From NCBI GenBank assembly GCA_037043455.1, contig JAWPHD010000002.1, positions 372,001-436,000 on the forward strand: DNA of 64,000 nucleotides. The letters are read 5' to 3'. The notes below the pieces were generated by a model. The model was not told the DNA's origin and did no database searches. It was given only the letters and a program-made list of their open reading frames with translations. The translations under genes and the position numbers were made by a program. This stretch comes from Cyrtodaria siliqua. Taxonomy: Eukaryota; Mollusca; Bivalvia; Adapedonta; Hiatellidae. Shown piece after piece: positions 55,557 through 64,000 of this stretch. The first letter of the stretch is position 1; each line of letters begins with the position of its first letter.

Positions 55557-55789
55557 TATCGGCCCTGCCGGAACAAATTGAGACAGTTCAAGCAAATTTT
55601 AATAAAATGGTTGATGACCTCAAACGGAAGGAACTGAATGAAGCAGACATAATGAAAAAACAGAAATCAACAGAGCTTAATGAAACACACACGAAATGTA
55701 TCGATATCAAACACAGTGAGAAATTGAAAATGGAAGTAGAGTTGATGAAACTATCCATCCAGCCGATACAACCTCCTGGTATTGGCTGA
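55557..55789 (+). CDS. Short coiled-coil ORF, partial
   Basis: Following a TAG just before 55545, a frame is open for about 80 codons to the TGA at 55787 and includes PEQIETVQANFNKMVDDLKR and KKQKSTELNE, then KLKMEVELMKLS. The heptad pattern suggests a coiled coil, like the N-terminal part of some retroelement Gag proteins or an isolated exon. It begins exactly where the 110-bp direct repeat ends. Its last residues overlap the 3' end of the TatD-like ORF on the other strand by about 40 bp. I do not recognise the family. Confidence 0.35.
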
Positions 55790-56548
55790 TGCTTGAGAAA
55801 GTTTTTTCGCCACCATCATAGCGACATCCCCAATGAATGCTGGGGTGTTGATGGTTTTCCCTTGGGCCGGGCTCAAGTGTGGGGAGTCCGTCTCTAGGAG
55901 GATCCTGTCCTCCGCTACATGTTGTAGGGCATCCACCTGGTATCGGTCAAAGTGACGTACTAGGGCCGTGAAACCAAAATGACACCTCGGGAAGTCCTGG
56001 CTCCAACTTAACGCCTGCTCCACGGTCCCCCCGAAACAGTGGAAGTGGATGGGTTGCGTCGGTGAAATATTCTCTCTGACCAGTTGCAGACATCTGGCAC
56101 TTACTTCAGCAGGATGTGGCTCGTTCCAGGTCCGGATATGAAGTACTAGTACTTTCCGGGGGCTGCATAGCTCCAACACCTTTAACAAAACACTTTCTTG
56201 TAAAGGCCACGTCCTCTCTGGCTCAGTGTGGTCAAGACCAACTTCACCGAGAGCCGTGACATCCTTCCTACTCACAAACCCCTCCAGTATTTTCAGTATG
56301 GCATCATTGACCATTTTTACCTTCCTTGGATGAATACCAAAAGCATATCCAAATCCTGGCTGCAATGGAAGATGCTGCGGAAAGTTTTCAGGGTCACAGT
56401 AGAGCAGTACTCCTCCAACAACCTTCACTGGATAATTAGGCCGGCACTTCACGTTCGCCGAGATCAGATCTGTTATGGTGGCAGTGGTGTTTGAGCCCCG
56501 CAGCTGGCCTACAGACCGATCAAAGTGAAAATGGCTGTCTACCCCCAA
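55751..56548 (-). CDS. TatD-family metal-dependent hydrolase (TATDN2-like)
   Basis: 265 residues, open to the natural stop at 55751. Metal-ligand positions of the TatD amidohydrolase fold are all visible: HFH near the start (His6, His8), GEVGLD (Glu102), VLHIRT (His137), HFHCF (His168, His170) and ETDSPHL (Asp211); the end ANTRRLYRL is also typical. Known members are Mg-dependent DNases (3'-5' exonuclease or AP-type). There is no ATG at the start: the frame opens after a TGA and enters at PLGVDSH. The upstream frame (56539-56823) reads GGDFHWG and then stops at the G5 run near 56548; shifting by one base there would join the two. So the hydrolase is the C-terminal part of a longer protein, either a pseudogene by one base, a sequencing error or a frameshifted gene. 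Its upstream spacer follows the integrase tail of Gypsy element 1. Confidence 0.75.
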   Translation of the reverse strand: MGVDSHFHFDRSVGQLRGSNTTATITDLISANVKCRPNYPVKVVGGVLLYCDPENFPQHLPLQPGFGYAFGIHPRKVKMVNDAILKILEGFVSRKDVTALGEVGLDHTEPERTWPLQESVLLKVLELCSPRKVLVLHIRTWNEPHPAEVSARCLQLVRENISPTQPIHFHCFGGTVEQALSWSQDFPRCHFGFTALVRHFDRYQVDALQHVAEDRILLETDSPHLSPAQGKTINTPAFIGDVAMMVAKKLSQASANTRRLYRLDG

Positions 56549-57030
56549 TGGAAGTCCCCTCCATCAGGCGCAACCTCCATTCGTCTATCTGGTTCTGCCC
56601 CTCCCAACGATGTCGCTGTCAAAGCTATTGGGTCCGAGGTTTCCATAGGCTCTCGAGTATCCAACGTCTCCTCATACCCAATCACGTCGACTACTGTCCG
56701 AGGGGCGATCCTCATCCTCGTTCTCCCCTTCGTTGACCTCCTGTGCCTCGTTACGACGATCCAGAGCGTGGAATTCGTCCCTCTGTCCTTCCAATAGATT
56801 CCTATTCCCGCTCGGAAGATCACCCGGAGAGCGAAATGCGCAATAGCACGGATGTCATCCAGACACAGGGTTTTTAGGAATTTAGCTCACAGGGAATGGA
56901 GGCTGAGGATTCAGAGCAATAATCGCACTGAATCATGTCCACGCTGTGCCTTTTTTAACCAAACAGGAAGAATCTTATCTTTACACAGCTTCATTCGATC
57001 ATGATTAGCGGTGACCACTTGTTTACACAT
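56539..57030 (-). pseudogene. Gypsy integrase tail and low-complexity spacer before TatD
   Basis: From 57030 leftwards the peptide reads KVQMCKQVVTANHDRMKLCK and DKILPVWLKKAQ. This is the sequence after the GPY/F module of many Gypsy integrases: a strand, then His-Asp-Arg-x-Lys and a Pro-x-Trp-Leu end. The same frame passes two stops (near 56918 and 56893), then stays open through IRAIAHFALRVIFRAGIGIY and a Thr/Arg/Glu-rich disordered stretch to GGDFHWG at 56548. Keeping one frame from integrase tail to the edge of the TatD domain argues for a single original polyprotein. Confidence 0.6.
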
Positions 57031-57915
57031 CTGAACCTTGTACTCGAGTTGAGGACTTTAATATTCGTAATCTTTGTATAACTAAAAAGTTACTCAATCA
57101 GGGTTACCGTTACCATAAACTTCGTAAAACCTTTGCAATTTTTTTTATCGTAACCCTGATCTTCTTTCCAAATATAAAAATAATTTAAGAACTCTTCTGC
57201 GACAAGGACTATCACAACCTGACTTCTATGGTGATGTGATTTATAAACTTCGTAAGATTCTTGGTCATGATCACTTTCATACTATTAACTATTAACGTAC
57301 TGCATGCTTGGTGATGGACCCTTTTTCAGTTCGCCACTATGCTTTCCTCTTTAATTGTACGATGACCGGACAGGCTGTGGACCCTATGATGACGCCTACC
57401 TAAAGCCCATTGGGACGGTGGCGTTTGATGTTTGTCTATGATCTTTCTTGTCGTGCCCTTAATGGTTTATTCTCTTACTGCTGTGGCTTCTGCCAAGTCA
57501 TTGAGAACCTTCATTGTGGCTTTCTAGGCTATTGTTTGTTTGTATTATATTTACATGAGCATATTTATGTTTTACTTATATTGCCTATTGATGCTGCCTT
57601 GTTGGTTAGAGATTAGATCATGACGGGGATTTCTTTATTTACACTGTCCTGTTTTAATGGGATGACAGTAGGGTAAGTGTGAGGTTTGGTGCACCCTAGA
57701 ACCGGTTTAAACCCCCAGTGGCCTACTTTGCCACTGACCGTTCCAAGGCGGTAGCCCTATTGTCAACCCTTTTGTGTTTGTGATGTGGTTTGCATTTATT
57801 ATTGCTTTTGCCTTCTTGTTTGTCTGTTTGCGTGTTTGTTTCTGTGTTTTGTGGTTGACTGTCCTCCTTGAATGCTACTTTCCCTGTCCGATCTTTTTAT
57901 ATTTCTTTGTACAAA
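57031..57915 (+). mobile_element. Retroelement RX copy with RT C-terminus
   Basis: Plus strand: VEDFNIRNLCITKKLLNQGY and RYHKLRKTF (about 57052-57130), then in another frame YKNNLRTLLRQGLSQPDFYG and DVIYKLRKILGHDHF (to about 57280). These are the C-terminal blocks of a reverse transcriptase family common in bivalves (class uncertain, possibly Penelope-like). A long 3' part follows (57380-57915) that recurs alone elsewhere in the window. At 57916 the Gypsy integrase resumes, marking the insertion edge. Confidence 0.75.
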
Positions 57916-58762
57916 TATGGTGTTATGCGTCCAACCACTATTCCCGTACCTTTCCACGGGTTCTCCAGATTTCTGCTCTGCCCCTTCACAGTTGCAGAGT
58001 TGAGCATGTAGTCTGGGTCACCCACTTCATAATGCTTTATCACGACCTTTAGATCATAGTTACACTTCATCCTTTCAATGTTCTACTTTAAGGTTGACCT
58101 TGCCATTTCATGAGCGTCTTGGATATCGCCCTCCGATTCCTCTATAAACGACTTTCTCATGGGTTAAAGCACTATTGGAAGGTGGATATACTTATTCCGC
58201 CGGTGTGTTCACTTCTCTCCCAAACATCAGCTAGTTGGGTGTGAAATCAGTGTTCCTATTCACGGAAGCACGGATTGCGCCCGCTATTTGTGGTAAGCAA
58301 ACATCCCATTTATTCTGGTGGCCATCCAAATAGCACCTCAACGTCCTGTTGAAACGCTCCACTTGACTGTTAGAGGACGGGCGATATGGAGTAGTCCATG
58401 GTTTGTGGATACGCATCAACTCACAGAACGATGTAAACAGTTTGTTTTCAAAATTGCTTCCCTTATCAGTGAATATCTGAAACGGGTAGCCGTAGCCGAA
58501 CCGACTAAAGAAATTATCTACCGCATCCCTGGCTGTTACTCCAGCAGTTTGGTTTGGTAAAGGCATACATTCAACCCACTTGGTAAATTGGTCAAAAAGC
58601 ATCAAGACGTACTCGTTACCCCTTTAAGTCTTTGGTAGGGGACCGAGGAAGTCTAGTTGTACCCGCTCAAGTGGGGCACCAGCATAAAATTGTGTCATTG
58701 CATACTGTGTATGTCTATTTGGTTTCTTGCACTTGTTGCACTCTCGGCACGACTCAACACAC
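57916..58762 (-). pseudogene. Gypsy element 1 integrase
   Basis: The clean frame 58231-58605 holds the core: FTKWVECMPLPN, TDKGSNF and SQVERFNRTLR, with Asp and Glu spaced by 35 residues. The first catalytic Asp lies upstream in VQLDFLGPLP (about 58650), beyond a stop, and before it CRECNKCKKPNRHTQY is the end of the zinc-finger region. Downstream, after a frameshift near 58220, come AHEMARSTLKVNIERMKCNY, KHYEVGDPDYMLNS and NPWKGTGIVVG, the GPY/F-type module, cut at 57916 by the RX insertion. It catalysed cDNA integration when intact; now inactive. Confidence 0.85.
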
Positions 58763-60523
58763 TATTTTATTTCCAAAAAGCTACAACAATACACAAAATT
58801 TGTACACAAAAACAAAAGGATCAGAACGAAAGATAAAATGTTATAGAGTTCTTATCCACTGGTTGAATATGGTAAGGATAAGATAGTGGTAAATTTTAAA
58901 TATAAACATGCTTGTATCAATCGATAGAACTAATGCTAATACTAAAAGGAGAGAAAACAAATAGTAACAATTTAAGGAATAAGAAATTAATTGATTTACA
59001 TTAGAGAATGCAGAAACGAAGATAACGAAAATAATATGGGTATGAATTAAGAAAAGTAGAGAAAGGTAGCAAGGAAAAACCTAAAAAAAAAGGACGGAGG
59101 ACAGCCGCTAGAGTTTGGGCGTTTAGGAGCACACCACACCAATGAAACAAGTTCGTCTTGCCTGCATCTCCCTATATAACCTAAAACCGTTTACTAGTAT
59201 TTTTGGACCGATTTAAATATATTTGCATTTACATCGTATGAAAGGCTTAAGTCGCCAAATAGTACATTATTTAAAGTAACAGGGCACAGTGGATTCAGTT
59301 CCTGTAATAGGGTCACACGTGAATTATCGTGTAATGGACATTCAAAGATAAAATGGTTAGTACTTTCAATTCCTCCACATCTACAAAGAGTAGATTCGAC
59401 GATGCTTTTATTGAATAAGTGTTCGTTCAAAGAACTACAATTTGTTCGTAAGCGTGCATGGAGTATCTGTGCTCTTCTATTTCCCGTGCAATAACATTTA
59501 GGAATTTGAATTTTGTCGCGATTGAGGTGTTGCTTAAAGGTAATAATAAGGTGCATCTCGAGGGAGATTGTTCCATTCTCGAATAGCAGAAGGTAGGGAA
59601 GACGTGGAATATAATTGTGTACGAGAGAATGGTACCTGGAAGTCATCTGAATTTCTTAACCTATAATTTGATGCTGCACTGACCATGAGGGGCACTAGTG
59701 ATGTAAGATAAGGAGAAGTTGCACTATTGACCATGTTATATAAATATATATGTTTGTGTTTGCTTCTTCGAGTCTCGAGTGGTTCCCAACCAACATCTTT
59801 GTAAAGGTCATGGATAGATACCAATTGTGTTGCCCCTATGACTATACGTGCAGCTTCGTTTTTGGATTGTATCAAGGTCTTGTTTTTCATAATTGGTACT
59901 ATTGTCCCAGATGACGTCACTATATTCTAATAGAGGTCTGATGAAAGAAGTGTAAATAATTTCTAAAGATTTCCGATCAAGCTGAAATTTACGCATGATA
60001 TTAATGCGTTTCCGTGCCTTATCTTTTACATATTCGATGTGTGAATGCCAGGAACAGTCATTCGAGAGATTGATACCAAGGTGTTTGTGGGAGGATACTT
60101 CAGATATTTGTTAATTTGACATTACAATGGGTGGGTGATGAGGTGGGTTTCTTTTGCGAGATATTAACATGGAATTAGTTTTAGAAGGGTGTGAAAGTAA
60201 CATTTTTCCGCCGATTTAACTATTGTTTGGATGTCCGGATTAATTATATTCGCAGTTTGTATGACGTCACTATCCTTGTCAGTAATAAGGTACAAACTTG
60301 TATCGTCAGCAAATAAGCGAATGTTTGAATTGATATTTGAAACTGTCATTAATATATACAAGGAAGAGAAGGAGACGCAAAATAGAACCCTGTGGAAATC
60401 CGGCGTTCATTTTGTTCGATTTCGATTTTTGTCCGGGAATAACCACACGTTGTCGTCTGTTACAAATAGAGTGTCAGCAAGAAGTTTAATAATATGGCCA
60501 GAAATATCTGCAGCCTTCAGTTA
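58763..60523 (-). pseudogene. CR1/L2-like LINE, 5'-truncated and frameshifted
   Basis: Minus strand, in order: NAGFPQGSIL-type RT block (about 60400), LFADDTSLYL (the catalytic DD, about 60290-60315), KFQLDRKSLEIIYTSFIRPL and LEYSDVIWDN (59900-59995), IQSKNEAARIVIGAT, VSIHDLYKDVGWEPLETRRS, LPSAIREWNNLPRDA (about 59550-59860), then RAQILHARLRTNCSSLNEHL and a Cys/His module, CRCGGIESTNHFIFECPLHD (59290-59420). The coding end is at 59194. A roughly 430-bp 3' UTR reaches 58763 with an AATAAAATAG end. Several frameshifts (about 59540, 59900 and 60170) show it is dead. Truncation within the RT palm is usual for LINE copies. Confidence 0.85.
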
Positions 60524-60745
60524 GACCAAGACCCTACTGTCATCCCATTAAAACAGGACAATGTAAATAAAGAAATCCCCGCCATGATCTATTCAATGGC
60601 TTGGCAGAAGCCAGAGCAGTAAGAGAATAAACCATTAAGGGCACGACAAGAAAGAATATAGACAAACATCAAACGCCACCGTCCCAATGGGATTTATGTA
60701 GGCGTCATCATAGGGTCCACAGCGTGTCCGGTCATGTAATGTATA
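60524..60745 (-). mobile_element. Retroelement RX 3' fragment, internally deleted
   Basis: CAGGACAATGTAAATAAAGA, AATCCCCGCCATGATC, then AGAATAAACCATTAAGGGC and AAACGCCACCGTCCCAATGG are complements of 57397-57660 with the middle part missing. It abuts the LINE on one side and Gypsy linker sequence on the other. Confidence 0.75.
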
Positions 60746-61071
60746 TGCTTTGGATATCTCGGGATTGGACGTTAGCTTTTGCCGATTTTCCAACTTTTCA
60801 AATTTCCACACCTTCCTCTGCGAGATCTGAAGGCACTGGTATCACGACTCCAGCTGCATATGCCATTGGCACTTCCTGGTTTATTTTTAAGATAACATTG
60901 TGATCACTAAGTTTAGGATACAACGTCGGATTTTCCCTTCGCCATGCAGCGTCCGTTGGATGATAACCTTGCCACGATCCATTGGTTCAATCATGTAAGT
61001 TGGACAGTTCTTTTCCATTTAATGCAACTGCACAACCGTGTTTGGGGGAATGACAGTGGTCCTGCATACAT
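60746..61071 (-). pseudogene. Gypsy element 1 protease-RT linker region
   Basis: The minus-strand frame reads VCRTTVIPPNTVVQLH, then KNCPTYMIEPMDRGKVIIQR, CILNLSDHNVILKINQEVP and VVIPVPSDLAEEGVEI. This is the beta-rich segment that follows the protease in many animal Gypsy polyproteins. Frameshifts separate the blocks. The match stops at 60746, where RX sequence begins. Confidence 0.65.
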
Positions 61072-61505
61072 TTACTTGTGCTTAACATCTTCCAAGTCTA
61101 TAGATCTCATCATTGCGACAGTCTCACTTCCTAGCCTTATGTACGATTCTGGTATATTATTAAGGGCTTTATGCCTTTGCATGAAGTCCAGTCCCAGCAA
61201 CATGTCATCTGCGATAGGAGCTACGTACACATCCTCTAAGAATTGTTGTTCACCTAAGGATATCAGCAAAGGACAAGCTATGAACCCTCTCATATTCAGC
61301 TCTCTTCCTGCAGTGTTCATGGCAACATATCTGATTATCTTCGGCGGTTTCTCCAGACCATTGTAAACACTATCTCAAATCAGAGTAACCTTTGCAGCTG
61401 TGTCCACAACAGCTTCTGATGTATAGTTCTGCAACTTGACTGGCACCTCGAACATTGAACCTGATCGCAACTGGCATATTGTTATTTCGGGGTCTTCCCG
61501 TGAGT
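61072..61505 (-). pseudogene. Gypsy element 1 aspartic protease
   Basis: The minus strand has SEAVVDTAAKVTLI (active-site DTA in the place of the usual DSG/DTG, about 61385-61415), then an in-frame stop, and downstream VYVAPIADDMLLGLDFMQRH, the typical second conserved region with LLGLDFM. Length of about 110 residues fits a retroviral-type protease. The stop after TLI breaks it. Confidence 0.75.
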
Positions 61506-62102
61506 TATCACGGTCAGAGCTGGAATTGTTTTTTCTTCCATCTGTGTTGTATCGACAAATGCGGTTGCCGCTGAAGTGTTTCCTGAATCAAAATCAATGC
61601 TTAATGTTAACATGATTTTCTTGGTTAGACGCTGTGCCTTTGGTCACGACTGGATGTTCTGTAACCACCCCTGGCTGCCAGAAAGATGATATACGTTCTC
61701 TTCGAACAGCCGCAGTAGAGTTCAGCTTCTTCTCTTCCCTCCCCACAATGCCTGCAATTTGGCCTCTTTCTCTTGAACGGGTCAGATTCAGGACATCTCC
61801 TCTGACACACTGTCGTTTAACGAATCATCTTGCTCAACAATGGCTACTTTTTTCTCAGTCCTAATATCTTCTCGACTGAAAACATAATGGGCCTTCAGGG
61901 ATTCATCAGGAGTCTGCAATGTCAAGTCGGGGTCCCGTAGGGGGTTCAACAAGGGGTTGTATGGGTTCATCAAGCATCTGTAGGGTTCATCATGGTTCTG
62001 TATGGGTTCAACACGGGTCTGTAGGGGTTCATCTGTCATCTGTAGGGGCATGTCATCGTTCTGTAGGGGTTCATCAGGGGTCTGTAGAGGTTCATCCATC
62101 AT
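61506..62102 (-). pseudogene. Gypsy element 1 Gag-like end with DEPLQ repeats
   Basis: The frame 61788-62102 encodes tandem seven- or eight-residue repeats (DEPLQTP, DEPLQND, DEPLQTR and variants), matching GGGGTTCATC-type DNA repeats at 61915-62130, and then an acidic tail. An overlapping frame (61625-61810) has PFKRKRPNCRHCGEG, a possible remnant of a zinc knuckle, though the canonical CCHC spacing is not complete. Position before the protease fits Gag. No capsid region was seen. Confidence 0.5.
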
Positions 62103-62131
62103 CTGTAGGGGTTCATCGTGGTTCTGTAAAG

Positions 62132-62640
62132 CCTAAAGCCCATTGGGACGGTGGCGTTTGATGTTTGTCTATGATCTTTCTTGTCCTGCCTTTAATGGTT
62201 TATTCTCTTACTGCTCTGGCTTCTGCCAAGTCATTGAGTACCTTCATTGTGACCTTCTAGGCTATTGTGTTTTTGTATTATATTTATATTTGTGTTTTAC
62301 TTATATTGCCTATTGATGCTGCCTTGTTGGTTAGAGATTAGATCATGGCGGGGCTTTCTTTATTTACACTGTCCTGTTTTAATGGGATGGCAGTAGGGTG
62401 AGGTTTGGTGCACCCTAGAACCGGTTTAAACCCCCAGTGGCCTACTTTGCCACTGACCGTTCCAAGGCGGTAGCCCTATTATCAACCCTTTTGTGTTTGT
62501 GATGTCGTTTGCAATTATTATTGCTTTTGCCTTCTTGTTTGTCTGTTTGCGTGTTTGTTTTTGTGTTTTGTGGTTGACTGTCCTCCTTGAATGCTACTTT
62601 CCCTGTCTGATCTTTTTATATTTCTTTATCGTTTCACCGC
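62132..62640 (+). mobile_element. Retroelement RX 3' region
   Basis: Almost the same sequence as 57400-57910: CTAAAGCCCATTGGGACGGT, GGCGTTTGATGTTTGTCTAT, GGTTTAAACCCCCAGTGGCC, GACCGTTCCAAGGCGGTAGC, down to TCTTTTTATATTTCTTT. One shorter gap near 62285. It inserted at the 5' edge of the DEPLQ repeat of Gypsy element 1. Confidence 0.85.
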
Positions 62641-63109
62641 AAGTAATTCGCGACAGTTAAACAACGGACGCGATGTTGAAAAAGCGCGGCGACACGACGG
62701 TTAACGTAAATCCATCATCAGGTGGTTCATGTGAGAAAAATCTTCTGGATTCCATCTCGGGCTCAGGAATTATTTTACAGCATTCTAACTCTTTATCAAG
62801 CTTCTATGCAACATCTACAGCTTCTTGTGATCACTGCATGATCAGGCCACATCAACAGGAACTGCATTCTACACTATCCTGGTCATAAATACTTTTCGTC
62901 CCATGGATCTTCGTTGCGTCCAGGGAACCGCCACCATCACATTGACGAACTAATGTAATCCAACTCCCATGGAACGCTATGCCATATTATTATAAGCCGC
63001 CTTATAAAAATAATCAACTGTTCCAGATACGTTCACACAAGACAAATAATTTGTCAAATGTCAAACAAATTATTTTAAAAAAAAAAGTTTTTATAGTCCC
63101 TTCACTCTA
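62641..63109. other. Between RX tail and Gypsy element 2
   Basis: May contain the 3' end of Gypsy element 2. A frame on the minus strand (ECCKIIPEPEMESRRFFSHE then PPDDGF, about 62700-62790) is partly open but with stops upstream. The plus ORF 62673-62888 has no motif. No LTR edge was found. Confidence 0.35.
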
Positions 63110-63981
63110 TTGGCATTGAACCATGTTGGTGGATTCCTACCAAGGTATGGTAGCAATCTGTCAATGTGGTAGACCTTTGCTGGCATTTTTGGGGAGTTCT
63201 TTACAAGGTAGGTGACGTCATCCAGTTTCCTGATGATTACATAAGGCCCTTTCCATTTCGAGGTAAGTTTGGAACAAACTCCAACACGACGACTGGGATT
63301 GTACTACCAAACAGATTCACCTGGAACGATGTACCTTTTATTAGCCTTCAAATCGTAGTGTCCTTTCTGATAGTTAGAACTGACCTTTAGACCTTTACGT
63401 GCAATGTCATGGACTTTTTGCATCGGCTCGCGAAGATCATCAACATACTGGTCAGCATCGACTTGTTGATCACCATGGTCAGGACACCCAATTATTGCCT
63501 CCATTGGAAGCACAACATCTCGGCCAAGCATCATCTTGTCCGGAGTTTTACCAGTAGCTGAATGTACGGAAGCTCGGTACGCCATCATTACTTGGGGAAG
63601 ATACTTGTCCCAATTCCTTTGGTCCTCTTCATAATGCATGGTGAGCACGGCCTGTAGAGTTCTATTGAATCGTTCCACTGCAACGTTAGCCTGGGGTCTC
63701 ATGCTGCTGGTACGTATTTTGTCTATTTTCAGGAAGTCACATACTTCCAAAAACAGCTTGGACAAGAAATTGGTACCTTGGTCACTCAGAATGTGTAAGA
63801 GTGTTCCAAAGTGACAAATGAACTCATTGGCAACAATTTCCACAATTGTTTGGGACTCCTGGTTCGGTAAAGCATATGTCTCTGTCCACTTGGTAAATAA
63901 ATTCATTAGAACAAGGATATACTTGTTGCCTTTGGTGGAAAGTGGTAATGGACCTAGGATGTCTAGGGTAATCTTTTCCAT
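63110..63981 (-). CDS. Ty3/Gypsy element 2 integrase, partial
   Basis: 225 open residues (63304-63981) with the full catalytic triad: LDILGPLP (Asp7), LSDQGTNF (Asp67) and AVERFNRTLQ (Glu103), that is D-59-D-35-E. NWDKYLPQVMMAYRASVHSA and KTPDKMMLGRDVVLPME are typical following blocks. The ORF ends at YIVPGESVW; past a frameshift near 63300 the C-terminus continues, with a GPY-like segment and PAKVYHIDRLLPY ending in GRNPPTWFN (about 63125-63170). The protein is cut by the window edge on its N-terminal side. It differs clearly from element 1 (different spacing and tail, no TatD seen next to it). Confidence 0.85.
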
Positions 63982-64000
63982 AGGTTCACCTACAAGGCAT

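Larger units (their letters stand above)
55751..62131 (-). mobile_element. Ty3/Gypsy element 1 with a TatD module, nested and broken
   Basis: Reading from right to left: Gag-like repeats (61788-62102), protease (61072-61505), linker (60746-61071), integrase zinc finger and core (57916-58762), the integrase C-terminal tail (about 56945-57030), a spacer, then a TatD hydrolase (55751-56548). The order is that of a Gypsy pol. Reverse transcriptase and RNase H, expected between linker and integrase, are absent; that place is taken by a LINE (58763-60523) and an RX fragment (60524-60745). The RX copy 57031-57915 sits inside the integrase C-terminus. LTRs were not identified. Confidence 0.7.

Noticed and set aside
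57975..58050. SINE S2 fragment suggested by GAGTTGAGCATGTAG
   Set aside because: On the minus strand this reads as the Gypsy integrase C-terminal region (HYEVGDPDYMLNS), so the shared word is coincidence.

Overview
This window looks like one stretch of an invertebrate nuclear genome, most likely a marine or freshwater bivalve mollusc. It is AT-rich, has long non-coding spans, and is full of tandem repeats, MITEs, tRNA-derived SINEs, non-LTR retrotransposon 3' ends, Ty3/Gypsy pieces and a Maverick/Polinton remnant. The species is inferred from general familiarity with these families, not from any search. I see no rRNA gene, no convincing functional tRNA gene and no CRISPR array.

The only long, clean, host-like coding exon is at 37998-40064 (+). 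It encodes a 688-residue type II membrane protein with an N-terminal GT31-like glycosyltransferase region and a C-terminal DUF288/STELLO-like region. It lies just downstream of a 1.1-kb TA-flanked terminal-inverted-repeat element.

Layout. 1-9.4 kb: a SINE split by a TTAA-flanked MITE, a LINE 3' end, a variable tandem repeat, an uncharacterised transposase-like gene with an expanded G-run (3.5-4.8 kb), several MITEs, and a decayed copy of a second uncharacterised repeat-borne gene family (8.3-9.4 kb). 9.4-15 kb: mostly empty or repeat, with tandem arrays of about 155 and 167 bp. 15.2-19.7 kb: a broken Polinton/adintovirus-type element (PolB, a probable VLTF3-like factor, small ORFs). 20.5-30 kb: a 49-bp satellite, an 862-bp foldback element with a 6-bp target duplication, a 968-bp higher-order repeat, MITEs and a 2.5-kb minisatellite of 28-bp units. 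30-37 kb: SINEs, repeats and a LINE nested in another retroelement's tail. 41.6-50 kb: a palindromic TIR element and several minisatellites. 50-55 kb: SINEs, a retroelement tail, and a region with promoter and poly(A)-like signals.

55.7-62.1 kb (minus strand) is the most interesting part. Remnants of a Ty3/Gypsy element can be read in order: Gag-like repeats, protease, linker, integrase. The integrase C-terminus then continues, through a spacer and one single-base frameshift, into a TatD-family metal-dependent hydrolase with all its metal ligands. This suggests a Gypsy lineage carrying a TatD nuclease domain at the end of its polyprotein. The element has been cut up by a CR1/L2-like LINE and by 5'-truncated copies of another retroelement. 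A second, different Gypsy integrase runs off the right edge.
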